Shown in pieces: positions 62,334-64,000 of a stretch of DNA of 64,000 nt. Both the position numbers and the translations under genes were made by a program. The stretch is from NCBI GenBank assembly GCA_016715205.1, contig JADKBC010000004.1, forward strand, positions 137,666 to 201,665, given 5' to 3'. This DNA comes from Holophaga sp. (lineage in GTDB: Bacteria; Acidobacteriota; Holophagae; Holophagales; Holophagaceae). The notes below the pieces were generated by a model, which made no database searches, was not told where the DNA came from, and saw nothing but the letters and a program-made list of their open reading frames with translations. Positions within the stretch are counted from its first letter, which is position 1, and each line of letters begins with the position of its first letter.

Positions 62334-63302
62334 CTAGAACCGAATCGCGATGTGATCCCCGGCTTCCACGTGCACGGTTTCCACAAAGCGAACCCGACGG
62401 GGGCTGGTTGAGGATCAGGCTGCTGGTGCGCACGCCATCGCCAAAGAACCGCACTCCCCTTGAGCAGGTTGCCATTGGTGACGCCACTGGCGGCAAAGAT
62501 GATGTGCTCGCCGGGAGCCAATTCGTCCGTTTTGTAGATGCGATCGAAATCCACGCCCATGCTCTCGGCCTTTTCTCGGCTGGCCGTATTGGTATCGACC
62601 ATGAGGCGGCCTTGGATTTCACCGTTGAGGCATTTCAGTGCAGCCGCAGACAGTACGCCTTCGGGGGCGCCACCGATGCCCATGACCGCGTGCACGCCGG
62701 TGCCGCTCACGGCGGCGGCGATGGCGGCGCTGAGATCGCCGTCGCCGATGAGTTCGATGCGGGCACCCGCTTTGCGAATATCCGCGATCAGTTTTTCGTG
62801 CCGTGTGCGATCCATCACCACCACGGTGATGTCCTGCACTTTTCGGTTGAGGGACTTGGCGATGGCATTGAGGTTATCGCCCACTTCGGCATCCAGGTGC
62901 ACCTTGCCCTTGGCGGCGGGGCCCACCACGAGCTTGTTCATGTAGAGATCGGGCGCATGGAGCAGGCCGCCTTTTTCAGAGGCTGCCAGTACGGCGATGG
63001 CGTTGGCGGCACCGGTGGCGCAGAGGTTGGTGCCTTCCAGGGGGTCGACCGCGATATCAATGGAAGGAAAGCCCATGCCCATGCCGACCTTTTTCACCCA
63101 CATAGAGCATGGGTGCTTCGTCCCGCTCACCTTCGCCGATGACGATGGTGCCATCCATCTGGATGGTTTCCATGGCCACGCGCATGGCTTCCACTGCCAA
63201 GTGGTCGCTGTGCTTGCGGTCCCCGTGGCCAATGCTGCGCGCGCACGCGATGGCAGCCTGCTCAGCGACCTTCAGGAATTCTCCGGTCAGGGTCTGTTCC
63301 AT
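62334..63302 (-). CDS. glpX: Class II fructose-1,6-bisphosphatase GlpX (three frameshifts)
   Basis: Gluconeogenic phosphatase, about 321 aa after correction. Motifs: DGTIVIGEGERDEAPMLYVG, SIDIAVDPLEGTN, VMDRTRHEKLI, AVMGIGGAPEGVLSAAALK and ASGVTNGNLLKG. Breaks, each one base too many: T5 at 63090-63094 (true GEKVGMGMGFPS), CCCC at 62456-62459 (true LLKGVRFFGDGVRTSS) and G5 at 62399-62403 (true NQPRRVRFVETVHVEAG). It ends HIAIRF. AGAGG precedes the start. Fructose bisphosphatase is needed for gluconeogenesis, so sequence error is more likely than decay. Confidence 0.9.
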
Positions 63303-63314
63303 GGCGTTTTCCTC

Positions 63315-63641
63315 TCAGTCTTGGCGGGTGACGGCCTGCTGGCTCCCTGCCAGGAAGGGCACTGAGCCAGCTTCCACAGGGAACATCAGGATTTCAGGCA
63401 CTTCATAGGTGTGGAGTTCAGAGATGGTCTGGGAGACGGCTTCGAACTGCCCTTTGGTGGTCTTGATGATGAGCATGACCTCTTCGTCGAGGTGAGTGCC
63501 ACCCCGGTAGTAGTAGTAGCTTTTGATGCCCGGAAGGATGTTCACGCAGGCGGCGAAACCCTGATCCACGACGGCAGCGGCAATGGTGAGGGCCGTTTCT
63601 TCGCTGCCGCAGGTGGTGAAAATCGCGCATGCATCAGTCAT
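63315..63641 (-). CDS. cutA: Divalent-cation tolerance protein CutA
   Basis: 108-aa small trimeric protein of the CutA1 family. It starts MTDACAIFTTCGSEETA; family motifs are GFAACVNILPGIKSYYYYRG, EEVMLIIKTT and LHTYEVPEILMFPVEAG. Its role in copper tolerance is known from E. coli; the biochemical function is unclear. It ends 12 nt before glpX on the same strand. An earlier in-frame start at 63677 is less likely. Confidence 0.92.
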   Translation of the reverse strand: MTDACAIFTTCGSEETALTIAAAVVDQGFAACVNILPGIKSYYYYRGGTHLDEEVMLIIKTTKGQFEAVSQTISELHTYEVPEILMFPVEAGSVPFLAGSQQAVTRQD

Positions 63642-63735
63642 GGACAAAACCGCTCCTCCGCCATTGAGGCACGTCACGATAGTGCCACGGATCTCGCCAA
63701 TTTCCCAAGGTCTCCTCGGAATGCCAAGAAAGCGC

Positions 63736-63741
63736 TAGGCT
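63736..63741 (+). promoter_or_regulatory. -10 hexamer TAGGCT of the photolyase gene (leaderless type)
   Basis: TAGGCT, six bases (TTGCCA), then the ATG at 63748. Confidence 0.45.
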
Positions 63742-63747
63742 TTGCCA

Positions 63748-64000
63748 ATGCGCAGCCTGGTGTGGTTTCGGGGTAAGGATCTTCGCCTGGAGGATCACGG
63801 TCCCCTTTACCAAGCCTCTCAACAAGGTGACGTGATCCCTGTTTTCGTGGTGGATCCTTATTTCTTTGCGCCCCACAACGCGCAAAGATTGCCGCACCGG
63901 ATGCAGTTCCTCTTGGAATCCGTGCACGATTTGGCGCATGGCTTACAGGCCCGAGGTTCCCGCCTGGTGATCGTGGATGGTCGCAGTGTCGATCGCATTC
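63748..64000 (+). CDS. Deoxyribodipyrimidine photolyase / cryptochrome, N-terminus (continues past window)
   Basis: Only the first 84 residues are visible. They match the photolyase antenna-binding domain: MRSLVWFRGKDLRLEDHGPL and VIPVFVVDPYFF, then a helix with RMQFLLESVHDLAHGL and SRLVIVDGRS. The family repairs UV-induced pyrimidine dimers using blue light. In the common motif WFR.DLR.DN.L, Asn is His here (EDHGPL). A leaderless-type promoter precedes it. Confidence 0.82.
   Translation, partial: MRSLVWFRGKDLRLEDHGPLYQASQQGDVIPVFVVDPYFFAPHNAQRLPHRMQFLLESVHDLAHGLQARGSRLVIVDGRSVDRI

Noticed and set aside
1..64000. CRISPR arrays, insertion sequences, prophage, integrase or rRNA genes
   Set aside because: No regularly spaced repeats, transposase, integrase, phage structural genes or rRNA sequence were seen on either strand.

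Overview
The window is about 64 kb of GC-rich, densely coding DNA from a Gram-negative (diderm) bacterium. Lipid A genes (lpxA, lpxK), two Oar-like TonB-dependent receptors with a carboxypeptidase-regulatory N-terminal domain, a futalosine-route menaquinone gene (mqnA) and the general protein style suggest an acidobacterium of the Holophaga/Geothrix type. That placement is inference, because no rRNA or other phylogenetic marker was compared.

Layout. 1-5.0 kb: end of a peptide (POT) transporter, a secreted S9 peptidase and a prolidase, i.e. peptide use. 5.2-7.6 kb: a Spy-like periplasmic protein with a LytS/LytTR-type two-component pair. 7.6-14.5 kb: mqnA, ogt, speD, an RNA m5U methyltransferase, an HD-GYP phosphodiesterase, then fabZ-lpxA-era. 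14.8-21.1 kb: two tandem Oar-like receptors. 21.2-31.4 kb: DUF512 radical-SAM-like protein, cysteine synthase, Uup-type ABC-F protein, rpoZ, coaBC, a lipoprotein, an atypical biotin-carboxylase-like protein with a biotinyl partner, YecH-like and cupin proteins. 31.5 kb: tRNA-Gly(CCC). 31.7-41.4 kb: a type II secretion/type IV pilus-like cluster (pseudopilin, ATPase, platform, two unusual pseudopilins, L/M/C-like proteins, secretin). 41.3-48.6 kb: lpxK, a cNMP-FHA protein, etfAB, murG, a degenerate S41 peptidase and a YibQ-like deacetylase. 48.7-61.7 kb: a phosphate region (DUF47-pit, a small His-rich membrane protein, pstSCAB-phoU, a phosphate-type porin, phoR-phoB) with an EAL-CBS-GGDEF protein inserted. 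61.7-64 kb: an exported protein, glpX, cutA and the start of a photolyase.

How they connect. Three Pho-box-like promoters with identical geometry (7-4-7 bp repeats, 10 bp, then a -10 box) precede DUF47-pit, the small His-rich protein and pstS, and a phoR-phoB pair lies 10 kb downstream. Two c-di-GMP turnover proteins share the window with a GspE-type ATPase whose N-terminus looks like a c-di-GMP-binding MshEN domain. Six genes have a TAnnnT hexamer exactly 6 nt before the start codon and no usable Shine-Dalgarno sequence, which suggests leaderless mRNAs.

Caution. Twelve genes are broken by at least 17 small indels, nearly all one-base length changes in short homopolymers, and several lie in normally essential genes (coaBC, pstC, glpX). 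This looks like consensus sequence error rather than gene decay. These genes are annotated across the breaks, with each break position given. The most interesting biology not explained by such errors is the biotin-carboxylase-like protein with substituted catalytic residues, the Pho-controlled small His-rich protein, the C-terminally extended pseudopilins and the leaderless promoter set.
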